64,000 nucleotides of DNA, taken from contig CAWKPE010000034.1 of the NCBI GenBank assembly GCA_963851385.1, forward strand, positions 1 to 64,000. Direction: 5' to 3'. Source of the DNA: CAWEFA01 sp963851385. Lineage in GTDB: Bacteria > Bacteroidota > Bacteroidia > Bacteroidales > DTGW01. Under the pieces are notes generated by a model. That model had not been told where the DNA came from, did not search any database, and saw nothing but the letters and a program-made list of their open reading frames with translations. Positions 47,229 through 55,854 of this stretch are shown piece by piece (the stretch's first letter is position 1; every line of letters starts with the position of its first letter). The translations under genes were made by a program, and so were the position numbers.

Positions 47229-47690
47229 TTATTGAATTGTGAAATAACTGTAACTAAGTTCAAGTGTTTCCACTACAACAGAATTCTCAGCTGCATTAAA
47301 ATCACTTATTGTCCATTTACGCGGCCACGCATTATTTACTACCCATGATTTCAATGGCTGATGACTGCTGTTAAGCAGGGTAATAATAATTTGTGCCGGT
47401 GCAAATTCCCTGTCATATAGTGCTTTTGAGCACCATTCAATCACTTTAGAATCGGTCAACAATCCTCTTTTTAAGATTAGGTCAGGGAATTTTGAACGGG
47501 TAGGCAGTTTGTGTTCAAAAAGATTCTGCCCTCCTTCTTTGATGGATTCCGTCTCGTATTCAATAGTAAGTCCCGACACGGATTGAAAACGTACATCATT
47601 GTCGTTGCCAATTCCCTGAAAATCTACTTTAAAGTGAAAACCTACAGGTGGATAATATCCTCCTACAGATGGTTGGTCGTCATCTGCCAT
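47229..47690 (-). CDS. Tail tube protein 2 (Afp5-like)
   Basis: 153 residues: YYPPVGFHFKVDFQGIGNDNDVRFQSVSGLTIEYETESI, FEHKLPTRSKFPDLILKRGLL, ending VETLELSYSYFTIQ. This is the phage T4 gp19/Hcp-like tube fold seen in Afp1 and Afp5. The longer N-terminus relative to the first tube protein (starting MADDDQPSVGGYYPP) fits the specialised ring at the baseplate end. The two tube genes are 46 bp apart. Confidence 0.88.
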   Translation of the reverse strand: MADDDQPSVGGYYPPVGFHFKVDFQGIGNDNDVRFQSVSGLTIEYETESIKEGGQNLFEHKLPTRSKFPDLILKRGLLTDSKVIEWCSKALYDREFAPAQIIITLLNSSHQPLKSWVVNNAWPRKWTISDFNAAENSVVVETLELSYSYFTIQ

Positions 47691-47736
47691 ATTTATAGTA
47701 TTTGATGAACCTTCGAAAGAAAAAAGGTTAAAATAC

Positions 47737-48165
47737 TTACTTTACAATATTCAGGCCTTCATGAGCAATCTCAATACTTTCAATTGCTACTTCATTACCG
47801 TCGGCTTTCATATCGCTTGCCTGAACTTTGATAGGAAACGCATTTACAGCTTTCCATGTGACTACCGGATCATGGTTTTCATTCAATAATTTAATAATAA
47901 TATCTCTGCGTTCGGCAGTATTAAGACTTATAGTGTTGATCCAGGTATAGAAATCGGTATCGCCGTCGAATGTACCGCGCTTCAAAGTAATATTGCTGTA
48001 CTTATGCAAGCCGGGCATTTTAATTTTTGAATAGGTATTGCTTGAGCCTTCTCTATATTCAATTGCTTCTACCTGCATGTCTAGTCCCGTAGCTTCGGTA
48101 AATCCCATATTTTGGCCTCCCCATTCTACGCGGAAGTGAAATTTTGGTAAAGGATAATTTGCCAT
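47737..48165 (-). CDS. Major inner tube protein (Afp1-like)
   Basis: 142 residues: YPLPKFHFRVEWGGQNMGFTEATGLDMQVEAIEYREGSS, MPGLHKYSNITLKRGTFDGDTDFY, ending VAIESIEIAHEGLNIVK. The motif LKRGTFDGD and the C-terminal ESIEIAHEG identify the gp19-type tube monomer. Hexamers stack into the tube carried inside the sheath, with payload in the lumen. It lies immediately after the sheath gene, the usual order sheath then tube. Confidence 0.92.
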   Translation of the reverse strand: MANYPLPKFHFRVEWGGQNMGFTEATGLDMQVEAIEYREGSSNTYSKIKMPGLHKYSNITLKRGTFDGDTDFYTWINTISLNTAERRDIIIKLLNENHDPVVTWKAVNAFPIKVQASDMKADGNEVAIESIEIAHEGLNIVK

Positions 48166-48207
48166 GATTATATTTTTTAAATGTTTAAAACAAATTGGTT
48201 AAAATGC

Positions 48208-50151
48208 TTAGGATTCAGCCATTTTATGAGAAAAGCGGAGAATTATAAATTCAGCCGGTCTCACAGCAGCCATCCCTATTTCGATAATCATTCTTCCTTC
48301 GAGAATATCAATCGGGTTCATGGTTTTGCCTAGTCCGACAGCAACATAATATGCCTGTTCCGGTTTGGCACCCTGAAGAGCGCCCTGCCTCCAGATGAGG
48401 AAGAGAAAGTTTTCGATCATTGCCTGAACTTTTACCCAGGTATTGGCGTCGTTAGGTTCAAAAACAAATTGTTCGGTTGCTCTTTTTACAGATTTTTCGA
48501 CCATAATAAATAGCCTTCTGACAGGAATATATCGCCATTCATTATCATTGCCAGCTAACGTACGAGCGCCATAAACCAATGTTCCTTTGCCAAAGAAAGT
48601 ACGTATTGCATTTATTGATTTCCCTGCATTGGTGTCAATATTAAGATTGTCCAATTCACTTTTTGTATAAGTTTCTGTTGGAGAAATAACATTAGCAAGG
48701 CTTACATTTGCAGGAGCTTTCCATACACCGCGTGTACGATCAACCATTGCATATATGCCTGCTACCGCTCCACTTGGTGGAATTACTGATGTTGAGGTAC
48801 TCACACCGTTTACTATATCTTTATAAACCGGCATTGCTATTAAAAGGCTGTCTTCCTGGGTTGCAATTGTTTCTGACGCTCCATCGACAATGATGGATAT
48901 GTAAGCACGGTTTAATAAGTCAAATTGCACCTGTAGCTTAGCAAGTGCCAGCTGACAATTTACAAGCGGATCGGTATTTGTCATATAAGTTGATTCCGTA
49001 GCACCGCTGACTAATGTGCTACCCCAAATTGCATTTGTAATATCTGCCTGCTTGATACAGACTGTATAACCATCACCGCTTAATTTATCGGCAGCTTCTT
49101 TGTCAATACCTATAACTGCCGTAAATATGGTCTTAAAAGTTGCTATGCTTCCGCTTACGGCATTCTGGATTTCAGTGTTTGTAAGATAATCGCTGACAGT
49201 ATTGTCAAGGTAATCATCTATTTTTTTGAAAATTGACACTAAAAAAGTTACAACATTGCGAAATTTAACTACAGATTGTGCATTATTAAAATCTGCAATC
49301 AGGCTTTGATATTTATCATTTAGCGAGGTTGAAGGAGAAGAAAGTAATGCAGTGGCATTAGTAATAATTCCCTGATCTGTATAAGCATTTCCAAGCTGGG
49401 TTATCTGAGCCTGGATACCGGCATCTGAAGTTAAACCGGATAACGTTACCTGGGCTCCGTTGCGTTTGATTTTGTCTTTGATGTCTGCATAAGCGACATT
49501 CTTTGGCAGGTTAATGTTTAGCCAGGGGGTGTAAGCCATACCATAGCTAAGAAAATTAATACCGATATTAGAACGGAAATTGGTTCCCAACCTGTCATCA
49601 TAACGTAAATCCATAATCGCAACCCGATCTTTACGGTTCTCGTCTTCATTTGCACAATGAGCCAATGCATAGTTTTGCACACTTGCCAGGTCGCTTACAG
49701 ATAATGCAGCTGCATCAGGGAACAAAATCATCGTCGGGTCATCTTCTTTTAGCAAAAGATCAATTCCGCTGTTAAATTGTGACGCTGCCGGGTCGGTTCC
49801 ATATTTTCCGATTGCTACAATAAAACAATCGCCTCCGCCATTTGCGAAGAAAAGTCTTAAAGCATCGTACATATAATACTTAGATGCAACATTTGCAGAT
49901 ACGAATTTATTTGAATCATCAATATTTACTACATCGACGTTCAATGATGGGCCATTTCCATAATAATATTCATATTCTACTAGAGATCCGATTCGCCTGG
50001 GCTTATTAATCAGATCATCTGGAGAGAGTTCTTCGGCTATTTCGGTATATCCTATAAATGCTGGTAGTGCAGTTTCTACCTGCGCTACAGATGGAGGTAA
50101 CTTGGGAATTTCTTCCACATATACTCCTGGTGTTTTGTAACTTGTTGCCAT
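48208..50151 (-). CDS. Contractile tail sheath protein (Afp2/3/4-like)
   Basis: 647 residues. Start MATSYKTPGVYVEEIPKLPPSVAQVETALPAFIGYT is the sheath N-terminal arm; the C-terminal block (NEWRYIPVRRLFIMVEKSVKRATEQFVFEPND, FLIWRQGALQGAKPEQAYYVAVGLGKTM, AAVRPAEFIILRF) is the conserved domain that forms the inner mesh and grips the tube. Only one sheath gene is present, whereas Afp has three, so this is a streamlined particle. The N-terminal linker Pro-rich segment is normal. Energy stored here drives contraction. Confidence 0.93.
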   Translation of the reverse strand: MATSYKTPGVYVEEIPKLPPSVAQVETALPAFIGYTEIAEELSPDDLINKPRRIGSLVEYEYYYGNGPSLNVDVVNIDDSNKFVSANVASKYYMYDALRLFFANGGGDCFIVAIGKYGTDPAASQFNSGIDLLLKEDDPTMILFPDAAALSVSDLASVQNYALAHCANEDENRKDRVAIMDLRYDDRLGTNFRSNIGINFLSYGMAYTPWLNINLPKNVAYADIKDKIKRNGAQVTLSGLTSDAGIQAQITQLGNAYTDQGIITNATALLSSPSTSLNDKYQSLIADFNNAQSVVKFRNVVTFLVSIFKKIDDYLDNTVSDYLTNTEIQNAVSGSIATFKTIFTAVIGIDKEAADKLSGDGYTVCIKQADITNAIWGSTLVSGATESTYMTNTDPLVNCQLALAKLQVQFDLLNRAYISIIVDGASETIATQEDSLLIAMPVYKDIVNGVSTSTSVIPPSGAVAGIYAMVDRTRGVWKAPANVSLANVISPTETYTKSELDNLNIDTNAGKSINAIRTFFGKGTLVYGARTLAGNDNEWRYIPVRRLFIMVEKSVKRATEQFVFEPNDANTWVKVQAMIENFLFLIWRQGALQGAKPEQAYYVAVGLGKTMNPIDILEGRMIIEIGMAAVRPAEFIILRFSHKMAES

Positions 50152-50169
50152 ACTATTTAGTTTTAAGAG

Positions 50170-50307
50170 TTAATGGATATATATTTCAGATATTATGTTG
50201 TAGTATTTCTCATTATTTTGTTCTTCCAGTTCTTCTGCTTTTTCAGCATCTGTCTCACTAGCTTCTTCTGCTGCTTGTACAGAATTATCATATTCTATCT
50301 TAATCAT
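50170..50307 (-). CDS. 45-residue acidic mini-protein in the eCIS operon
   Basis: Frame of 45 residues whose ATG (50305-50307) overlaps the TGA of the preceding 373-residue gene (ATGA) and whose stop is 18 bp before the sheath ATG. Sequence is highly acidic and helical (MIKIEYDNSVQAAEEASETDAEK, then a Glu-rich segment and KYYNIISEIYIH). The coupling at both ends argues for translation. It might be an assembly helper or spacer; the family is unknown. Confidence 0.6.
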   Translation of the reverse strand: MIKIEYDNSVQAAEEASETDAEKAEELEEQNNEKYYNIISEIYIH

Positions 50308-51425
50308 GTTAATTGAGGGGTTTGGAAATCCTCGATATTTTGCCCATTAGAATCTTGAACGGAAATATTAATTAAACCATATTTGGTCAATGGATTAGGT
50401 CCGGAAGTTGGTTGATTTGAAAAATTTTCACCTAAAAATTGCCATAGCGTATAACGGTTTTTAAATCTTAATTCAAATATTTGTTCACGTATAGTTTTGT
50501 CATCATTTAGAACATTAAAAGATGTATTGTTACTTTTTATTGAAATATCAATAATAGCTTTGATATCAGAATCGTTGTCTTTTAACAAAAAGAATGGAAA
50601 TTCCTTTTGGTAAGGTTCTATATTTATGTAATAAATATCTTCAGGTAAATTTTTAAGATTAACAGTTAAAACTGTTAGGTTTTTGTCTTTCAAAACAGCA
50701 TAATCTGGTTTGAAATTTACATTGTTGATATTACGTATAGAAACTGGGATATTTAAATCAGATTGCTGAAAACTAAAGACAAGCTTGTCGGTTTCAACTC
50801 TGAATAAATCGTTTTTGTTAGCGTAGAATAATATTTTACCATTCACCAAAGTGTCCTCCGCCCAATCATTTGAAGGTGGTTCTGATACTGTTGCAGCTTT
50901 GGCTATAAACAATTTTGAAGGATTGACTTTGTCATCTACCAACATATCTCCGACCGAATGATATTTATCTTCATCATATATTGACGGGCATTGTGACAAA
51001 AATGGAAATTCCCTGGCCTCTTCGATTAATCTATTCTGAAAATAATATATTTGATTATTACCTATATTTAAAGGCAATGATGTATAATTACCAAAGAGAG
51101 AATCTTTGAATTCAATTTTAAACCTTAGATCTATATCATCAGCCAAATCGACATATGGTATGAAGTTATCTCCTTGTTTTTTTACCTGAATTTTTACAAT
51201 CATTCCTGTGGAAGTGTTTTTAAAAATACAACGTGAGTTCTTCAGAATTTTTTCACAGGTTTTTGTAGGACTTATTTTTATAAAATCGCTAATGGAATAA
51301 TTTGTCAAATATTCGTTTTTGTCATTATCATTTAGAGCGTCGAATAATTGAATGCCATTGTCTAAATAATAATGATGTATTATTTTTATCTCAAATAGTG
51401 TTTGATATATAATTGCAAAGCTCAT
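50304..51425 (-). CDS. Unknown eCIS protein between DUF4255 and sheath
   Basis: 373 residues, cytoplasmic, beta-rich with charged loops (NTSTGMIVKIQVKKQGDNFIPYVDLADDIDLRFKIEFKD, YYINIEPYQKEFPFFLLKDND). No motif known to me. It lies 9 bp downstream of the DUF4255 gene and is coupled to the mini-gene, so it belongs to the particle operon. An Ig-like or cap-type structural part is possible; its sequence does not resemble sheath, tube or fibre proteins. Confidence 0.65.
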   Translation of the reverse strand: MSFAIIYQTLFEIKIIHHYYLDNGIQLFDALNDNDKNEYLTNYSISDFIKISPTKTCEKILKNSRCIFKNTSTGMIVKIQVKKQGDNFIPYVDLADDIDLRFKIEFKDSLFGNYTSLPLNIGNNQIYYFQNRLIEEAREFPFLSQCPSIYDEDKYHSVGDMLVDDKVNPSKLFIAKAATVSEPPSNDWAEDTLVNGKILFYANKNDLFRVETDKLVFSFQQSDLNIPVSIRNINNVNFKPDYAVLKDKNLTVLTVNLKNLPEDIYYINIEPYQKEFPFFLLKDNDSDIKAIIDISIKSNNTSFNVLNDDKTIREQIFELRFKNRYTLWQFLGENFSNQPTSGPNPLTKYGLINISVQDSNGQNIEDFQTPQLT

Positions 51426-51434
51426 TCACGAATA

Positions 51435-52016
51435 TTATTTAATATTTTTTTCGTTGTCGTTCACATCTATTTCAGCAACTAAAGGTCTGGTTTCAGTTGT
51501 ACTTTCGCGTTCGAGTTCTACCAGCCGGGCTTTATAAATGATAAAAGGATGTTGTTTCCCGCCTAGTGTACTCCATAAATAATTGGTTTGTTCAAATGTT
51601 GGTGAATAGATATCAACGATTATTTTGAAGTTTTCAAGACCAGATACCTGCAATGAACTGTTTTTAAGTGTAAACATATTTTTGCCTTGGAAAAACCTGA
51701 CGAGATGTGATAAATAAGTCAAAGAAGATTCATATTTTTTCATGCAGGCAGTGAAAAGCAAAAAGAGATTCAGAAAGACAGGCGGATTCCTATATATTGT
51801 ATCATTGCCTTCTTTTTTGTAATTAGGCATGTTTTTTAATGTAAATTCTTCAGAAATATTAACCAGAGTGATGAAAATATTATCATTATTTTTTAAATCT
51901 TCTTCGGTTAAGGTACCTATGTTTTCAAGTTTAACAATATTTTGAACATTTGAATCAATGGTATTGAAATACCTGTTCAGTTGTTCCTCCAGAAAAAGTA
52001 ACGTTTTGTATAACAT
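51435..52016 (-). CDS. Tail terminator, DUF4255/Pvc16-N protein (Afp16-like)
   Basis: 193 residues: LYKTLLFLEEQLNRYFN, then IFITLVNISEEFTLKNMPNYKKEG, YRNPPVFLNLFLLFTACMKKYESSLTYLSHLVRFFQGKNMFT, and YLWSTLGGKQHPFIIYKARLVELERE. This is the DUF4255 (Pvc16 N-terminal) fold of Afp16/PVC16, which caps the distal end of sheath and tube and fixes length. It is the first gene of the eCIS run; no gene lies between it and 52,444. Confidence 0.9.
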   Translation of the reverse strand: MLYKTLLFLEEQLNRYFNTIDSNVQNIVKLENIGTLTEEDLKNNDNIFITLVNISEEFTLKNMPNYKKEGNDTIYRNPPVFLNLFLLFTACMKKYESSLTYLSHLVRFFQGKNMFTLKNSSLQVSGLENFKIIVDIYSPTFEQTNYLWSTLGGKQHPFIIYKARLVELERESTTETRPLVAEIDVNDNEKNIK

Positions 52017-52443
52017 TATTTATGAATTTAATAATAGTAAACGAACCAAATACCTTATCACAGTGCAATAAGGATATTAAAGCATAGGAATAATAATGCA
52101 AATACTTATATATTGAGGTTAAGTGTGTGAAAAAATTCCTTTCAACACGTTTTCGGAGGAATTTAAGAATGAATTTTATTTAATTCAATTCTTCATCAAA
52201 GTATTTGAAATTTTTAATTGAAGAAAACTAATTGGTTTTCTTAATATTCAATGCATGAAGTTTCACTAAATGATAGAGAAATCATGCCATGTACAATAAA
52301 TCAACCAGGCAAAAAAATTTCAAAGAATTCAATACTTTAATTTCATTACTAAAATAAAAATTATTTTACTTCAAACAAAATAATCTGAAATTTATTTATG
52401 AAAAATTTACTATGAAATTTAATAATCTGTTCAGGAATATTTC
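52017..52443. other. Intergenic upstream of the eCIS operon, 427 bp
   Basis: AT-rich and without coding frames. It must contain the operon promoter reading leftward. I found only near-matches to TAnnTTTG (for example TAAGTATTTG at about 52097-52107 on the minus strand) and no clear -33 box or operator. Confidence 0.45.
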
Positions 52444-53178
52444 TTATTCTAATATGTCGCAATACCAATAACCGTTATCACGCTTATTTCCTGAAAATTT
52501 CTCTTTGTTTTGAATAGATGTGTTTGAAGTTTTATTGTCTGAAACATATTTTTTATAAACCAGTTCGCCAATCATAAAATTTATTGGAGATTTAAAATTT
52601 GGTCCATCGAAAACAAAGGAATGAAATTCGCCATTCTCTCCGCATGGGTCAACATTATCAGGTAAACTATCAATAAAATCTTTGTCTATTATTTTTCCGG
52701 CAAAGGTTTTATCCAGGAAACGTTCATCTACACAAACTACAATAGCTTTAAACCCTGAATTAATAAAATCCATCATAAGTTCTTTTGTATTTATTTTCCA
52801 TAATGGAAAAACAGCATTCATGCCAATCTGTGCAAGTTGGTTTTCGCGGTACTGGCGTAAGTCTTCCAGAAAAATATCTCCAAATACGGTATATTGAATT
52901 CCTGTTTCTTTAAATGCTGTCAATTCTTTTCGCATCTGCTTATCATAATTTTCCATGGAAGGAAACTCAGGGAGATAAATTTTTCGGAGATCAATTCCTA
53001 AACTTGAAGTTTGTAATTCCAGCAATTTCTCTCTTACTCCATGCATGGAAATTCTTTTATATTCATAATTTATGGTTGTTAGCAAATGCTTGATGTTATA
53101 TTGCATTTCCTGTTGGATTTTGTAAAGAGCAAAAGCGGAATCTTTACCTCCGCTCCAGTTGAAAATTGCATTTTTCAT
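52444..53178 (-). CDS. Diphthine-ammonia ligase-like PP-loop ATPase
   Basis: 244 residues with the ATP pyrophosphatase loop SGGKDS at 9-14, followed by the family landmarks RISMHGVREKLLELQ, YTVFGDIFLEDLRQYREN and the C-terminal GENGEFHSFVFDGP. In archaea and eukaryotes DPH6 relatives amidate diphthine; bacterial homologues act on unknown carboxyl substrates, so a ligase with ATP and ammonia is the safe description. Its ATG overlaps the stop of the EamA gene (ATGA), pairing it with a transporter. Confidence 0.8.
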   Translation of the reverse strand: MKNAIFNWSGGKDSAFALYKIQQEMQYNIKHLLTTINYEYKRISMHGVREKLLELQTSSLGIDLRKIYLPEFPSMENYDKQMRKELTAFKETGIQYTVFGDIFLEDLRQYRENQLAQIGMNAVFPLWKINTKELMMDFINSGFKAIVVCVDERFLDKTFAGKIIDKDFIDSLPDNVDPCGENGEFHSFVFDGPNFKSPINFMIGELVYKKYVSDNKTSNTSIQNKEKFSGNKRDNGYWYCDILE

Positions 53179-54056
53179 AAATATATTCCCGACGATTTAT
53201 TTAACAAATTCTTTTTTGGCCAGGAAATGCCTACTAAAGAAATAAGAATAAAAATTCCACCAACAATCCATCTTAAGGTCATGCTCTCTGAAAATATTAA
53301 AATCCCAAGAATAATCGCAAAGATTATCCTTGAAGAGGAAACAAGTGAACCTTTTGCTGCTTCAATATACTTATAACCTGAAGTTATAAATGTCTGACCT
53401 GCGAATCCGAGTAATCCTGAAACCGTAATTTCAATGAGTTGTTTTTGATTTGGCATTACAAATAACGGAATCAGCAAAATGCCATTGAGAACAAATCCAA
53501 TGGCCATGAGATAAAATAAAATGAGCGTGGTTGCATCGTATTCCCTTGCCATTCGGAGAGTCATTACTGCAAGGGCTGCAGAAATACCTGATATTAGTCC
53601 GTACCAATCGCCTATATTTATTTTATTAAAATTAGGATGTATGACAAGATAAATACCCAGGATTGTTAAAAACAAATAGAACCCTTGAATGAGAGTAATT
53701 TTTTCTTTTGTTATAAATGGAGTAAATAAAAATATAAAGGCAGGATAAGTCATGTTCAACATATTTGAATTTGTAAGAGTCGTGTGTTTCACGGAAAGGA
53801 AAAAGAAAATCAAAGCAATGGTATTTAATACTGCCCGCCAAATTACTAATTTAGTTTTGTTTGGTTTAAAGGAAATTTTTGATTTGAGCATGGCAAATCC
53901 CGCAATAAAGAAACCAAGAAAAAACCTGAAGAAGGATGCTTCAATAGCAGGAATATCAGTACCTGTTGTAGCTAATTTTACAAATACAGTGGCCCCGGCA
54001 AAGCATAACTCGGCCAGCAACAAGAGAATAATTCCTTTATTAATTCCTGATTTCAT
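53175..54056 (-). CDS. EamA/DMT-family transporter
   Basis: About 293 residues from the ATG at 54056 (MKSGINKG); a longer TTG frame to 54065 is not needed. Ten transmembrane segments form two EamA repeats (first about 1-140, second about 150-290: GDWYGLISGISAALAVMTLRM, then WIVGGIFILISLVG). Members export small metabolites such as amino acids or purine derivatives. It is translationally coupled to the diphthine-ammonia-ligase-like gene and divergent from queC, so either substrate class is open. Confidence 0.85.
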   Translation of the reverse strand: MKSGINKGIILLLLAELCFAGATVFVKLATTGTDIPAIEASFFRFFLGFFIAGFAMLKSKISFKPNKTKLVIWRAVLNTIALIFFFLSVKHTTLTNSNMLNMTYPAFIFLFTPFITKEKITLIQGFYLFLTILGIYLVIHPNFNKINIGDWYGLISGISAALAVMTLRMAREYDATTLILFYLMAIGFVLNGILLIPLFVMPNQKQLIEITVSGLLGFAGQTFITSGYKYIEAAKGSLVSSSRIIFAIILGILIFSESMTLRWIVGGIFILISLVGISWPKKNLLNKSSGIYL

Positions 54057-54107
54057 AGTTGGCAAAAATAACAGATTGTTTTGAAAAATAACCGATATGA
54101 AAAAATA

Positions 54108-54138
54108 TTGGCTACTTATGAATGTAGTATTAACTTTG
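54108..54138 (+). promoter_or_regulatory. Bacteroidota-type promoter of queC
   Basis: TTG (54108-54110), 20-base spacer, then TAACTTTG (54131-54138), a perfect TAnnTTTG -7 box at the spacing expected for the primary sigma factor of Bacteroidota. Transcription would begin near 54144, which supports the start codon at 54165 and excludes the earlier frame start at 54081. Confidence 0.65.
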
Positions 54139-54164
54139 CCAGTTTAAAATTTGTAAATTTAGCG

Positions 54165-54857
54165 ATGAGCAAAAAGCAATCAGGGAAGGCATATATTTTA
54201 CTTTCGGGTGGACAGGATTCTTTTGTAAGCCTTATTTGGGCTTTACAGAATTTTGAGAGTACTGAAGCTGTGAGCATCGAATATGGGCAAAGACATAATA
54301 AAGAGCTGCATTACGCTTCTAAAATAGCTAAGTATTTTGGCATAAAACATACCATATACAATATAGGTGATTTTTTCAGTAAGATGACAGTAAGCACTTT
54401 ATTAAATGATGGGGACCATAATAAAACCCATGATTTGGCTAAAAGTTTACCAGCCAGTTTTGTTCCTAATCGGAATGGGATCTTCCTGACAGTAGTCTCA
54501 AATCATGCATTAAAAAATGGAGAAACTAGTATTCATATAGTTTTAGGTGCATGCGAAACGGATTATTCAGGTTATCCGGACTGTCGCGATGTTTATATCA
54601 GGGCGAAACAAAATGAATTATCATTGGGACTTGACTTACCTGTTTTAATCCATACTCCCTTAATGTGGAAAACCAAAGCCCAGACATTCCAAATGGCTCA
54701 AGAGGCAGGGAAATTAAATGAACTTATTGAAATGACCCTGACATGTTATAATGGAGATGAAAATTTAAATGAATGGGGGAGAGGATGTGGCGAATGCCCG
54801 GCATGCAGATTGAGAAAGAATGGATTTGAAAGGTTCAAAAATAATTTGAAAATGTGA
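54165..54857 (+). CDS. queC: 7-cyano-7-deazaguanine synthase QueC
   Basis: 230 residues from the ATG at 54165. The PP-loop SGGQDS follows AYILL, then IEYGQRHNKEL and the zinc site CGECPACRLRKNGFERF at the C-terminus. QueC converts 7-carboxy-7-deazaguanine to preQ0 using ATP and ammonia. It heads a queC-queE-queD-queF set in one direction, so it is the first gene under the promoter described at 54108-54138. No anomalies. Confidence 0.95.
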   Translation: MSKKQSGKAYILLSGGQDSFVSLIWALQNFESTEAVSIEYGQRHNKELHYASKIAKYFGIKHTIYNIGDFFSKMTVSTLLNDGDHNKTHDLAKSLPASFVPNRNGIFLTVVSNHALKNGETSIHIVLGACETDYSGYPDCRDVYIRAKQNELSLGLDLPVLIHTPLMWKTKAQTFQMAQEAGKLNELIEMTLTCYNGDENLNEWGRGCGECPACRLRKNGFERFKNNLKM

Positions 54858-54892
54858 AAATGTGCCAATGTGCCATTGTAAAGAATGAAATA

Positions 54893-54937
54893 GTCGATAG
54901 TCCATTGTCCATAGTCAACAGTCAATGGACTATCGAC
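54893..54937. repeat. 15-bp perfect inverted repeat between queC and queE
   Basis: gtcgatagtccattg and caatggactatcgac pair perfectly around a 15-base loop made of related words (tccatagtcaacagt). No T tract follows. It is a transcript hairpin that could attenuate or protect the message, or a decaying interspersed repeat. Confidence 0.7.
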
Positions 54938-54977
54938 CATGTACCATTGACAATACCAATAAACAATTGCCAACATA

Positions 54978-55688
54978 ATGACAATATCTGACACCACATA
55001 CTACGTAACAGAAATATTCGAGTCTATCCAGGGTGAAGGTAATTATGCCGGGGTATATGGTCTTTTCATCCGGTTTCATTTTTGCAATTTAACCTGTTCA
55101 TGGTGCGATACAAAATATACCTGGAACAAAAATTCAGGAACATATAAAGAATATTCAGTCGAGGAACTAAGAAATATAATAATAAAAAGCAGAGCTCATC
55201 ACGTTATTTTTACAGGTGGCGAACCTACATTATACAGGATTGATAAGCTAAGTATGATAAACAAAATTTTCCATGTTGAGACAAATGCAACTATTATCCC
55301 TGTGAAAGAGTTAAAGATTATTTTAAATGACAGTACTGAATTCATAAGAAGAGGCATGGATACAAATATTATCAATACATACAATTGGGTAGTGTCTCCA
55401 AAACTTTCTAATTCCGGACAAAAAATTAATGAAGAAGCAATGCTCTTTTGGGCAAGTCAAGTTTTTAGAATTTTTAAATTCATAATTAAAACAATAGCTG
55501 ACCTGGATGAGGTGGAAGAGATAATTAATAAATTTGCTATTTTAAGACAAAATATTTATGTCGGTTTGGAAGGCACAACGCTTCAATCACAGCTGAGACA
55601 GGACTTGATAGAAGAGATAATTAAACGAGGATATAATTTTTCGCCACGATTGCAAGTTTTATTGTGGGGAAATGAACGGGGAAGGTAG
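54978..55688 (+). CDS. queE: 7-carboxy-7-deazaguanine synthase QueE
   Basis: 236 residues. Radical SAM enzyme: ESIQGEG, then Cys36, Cys40 and Cys43 in CNLTCSWCDTKYTW bind the iron-sulfur cluster, followed by TGGEPTLY. It converts 6-carboxy-5,6,7,8-tetrahydropterin to 7-carboxy-7-deazaguanine. It is slightly longer than typical owing to a segment at about 100-140 (HVETNATIIPVKEL, DSTEFIRRGMDTN). It lies between queC and queD with about 120 and 166 bp gaps. Confidence 0.93.
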   Translation: MTISDTTYYVTEIFESIQGEGNYAGVYGLFIRFHFCNLTCSWCDTKYTWNKNSGTYKEYSVEELRNIIIKSRAHHVIFTGGEPTLYRIDKLSMINKIFHVETNATIIPVKELKIILNDSTEFIRRGMDTNIINTYNWVVSPKLSNSGQKINEEAMLFWASQVFRIFKFIIKTIADLDEVEEIINKFAILRQNIYVGLEGTTLQSQLRQDLIEEIIKRGYNFSPRLQVLLWGNERGR

Positions 55689-55854
55689 CAGTATATTTCA
55701 GAACAAGGAATTTTGAATTTTGATTTTAGAAGTTGAAGATAATTGCAAATAACAATTACCAATTACTAATGACCAATTACTAATGCCTAATGCACAGAAC
55801 CTTTATTCAGAAAAAAAATAAATCAGCCAAAATGACAAGTTAATAAACTAAACA

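Noticed and set aside
24002..52016. Type VI secretion system or prophage
   Set aside because: No TssJ/L/M or ClpV, no capsid, portal or terminase; DUF4255, DUF5908, CIS tape measure and Afp15-like ATPase indicate an eCIS.
53175..54065. TTG start of the EamA transporter at 54065
   Set aside because: An ATG three codons later gives a normal N-terminus, so 54056 is preferred.
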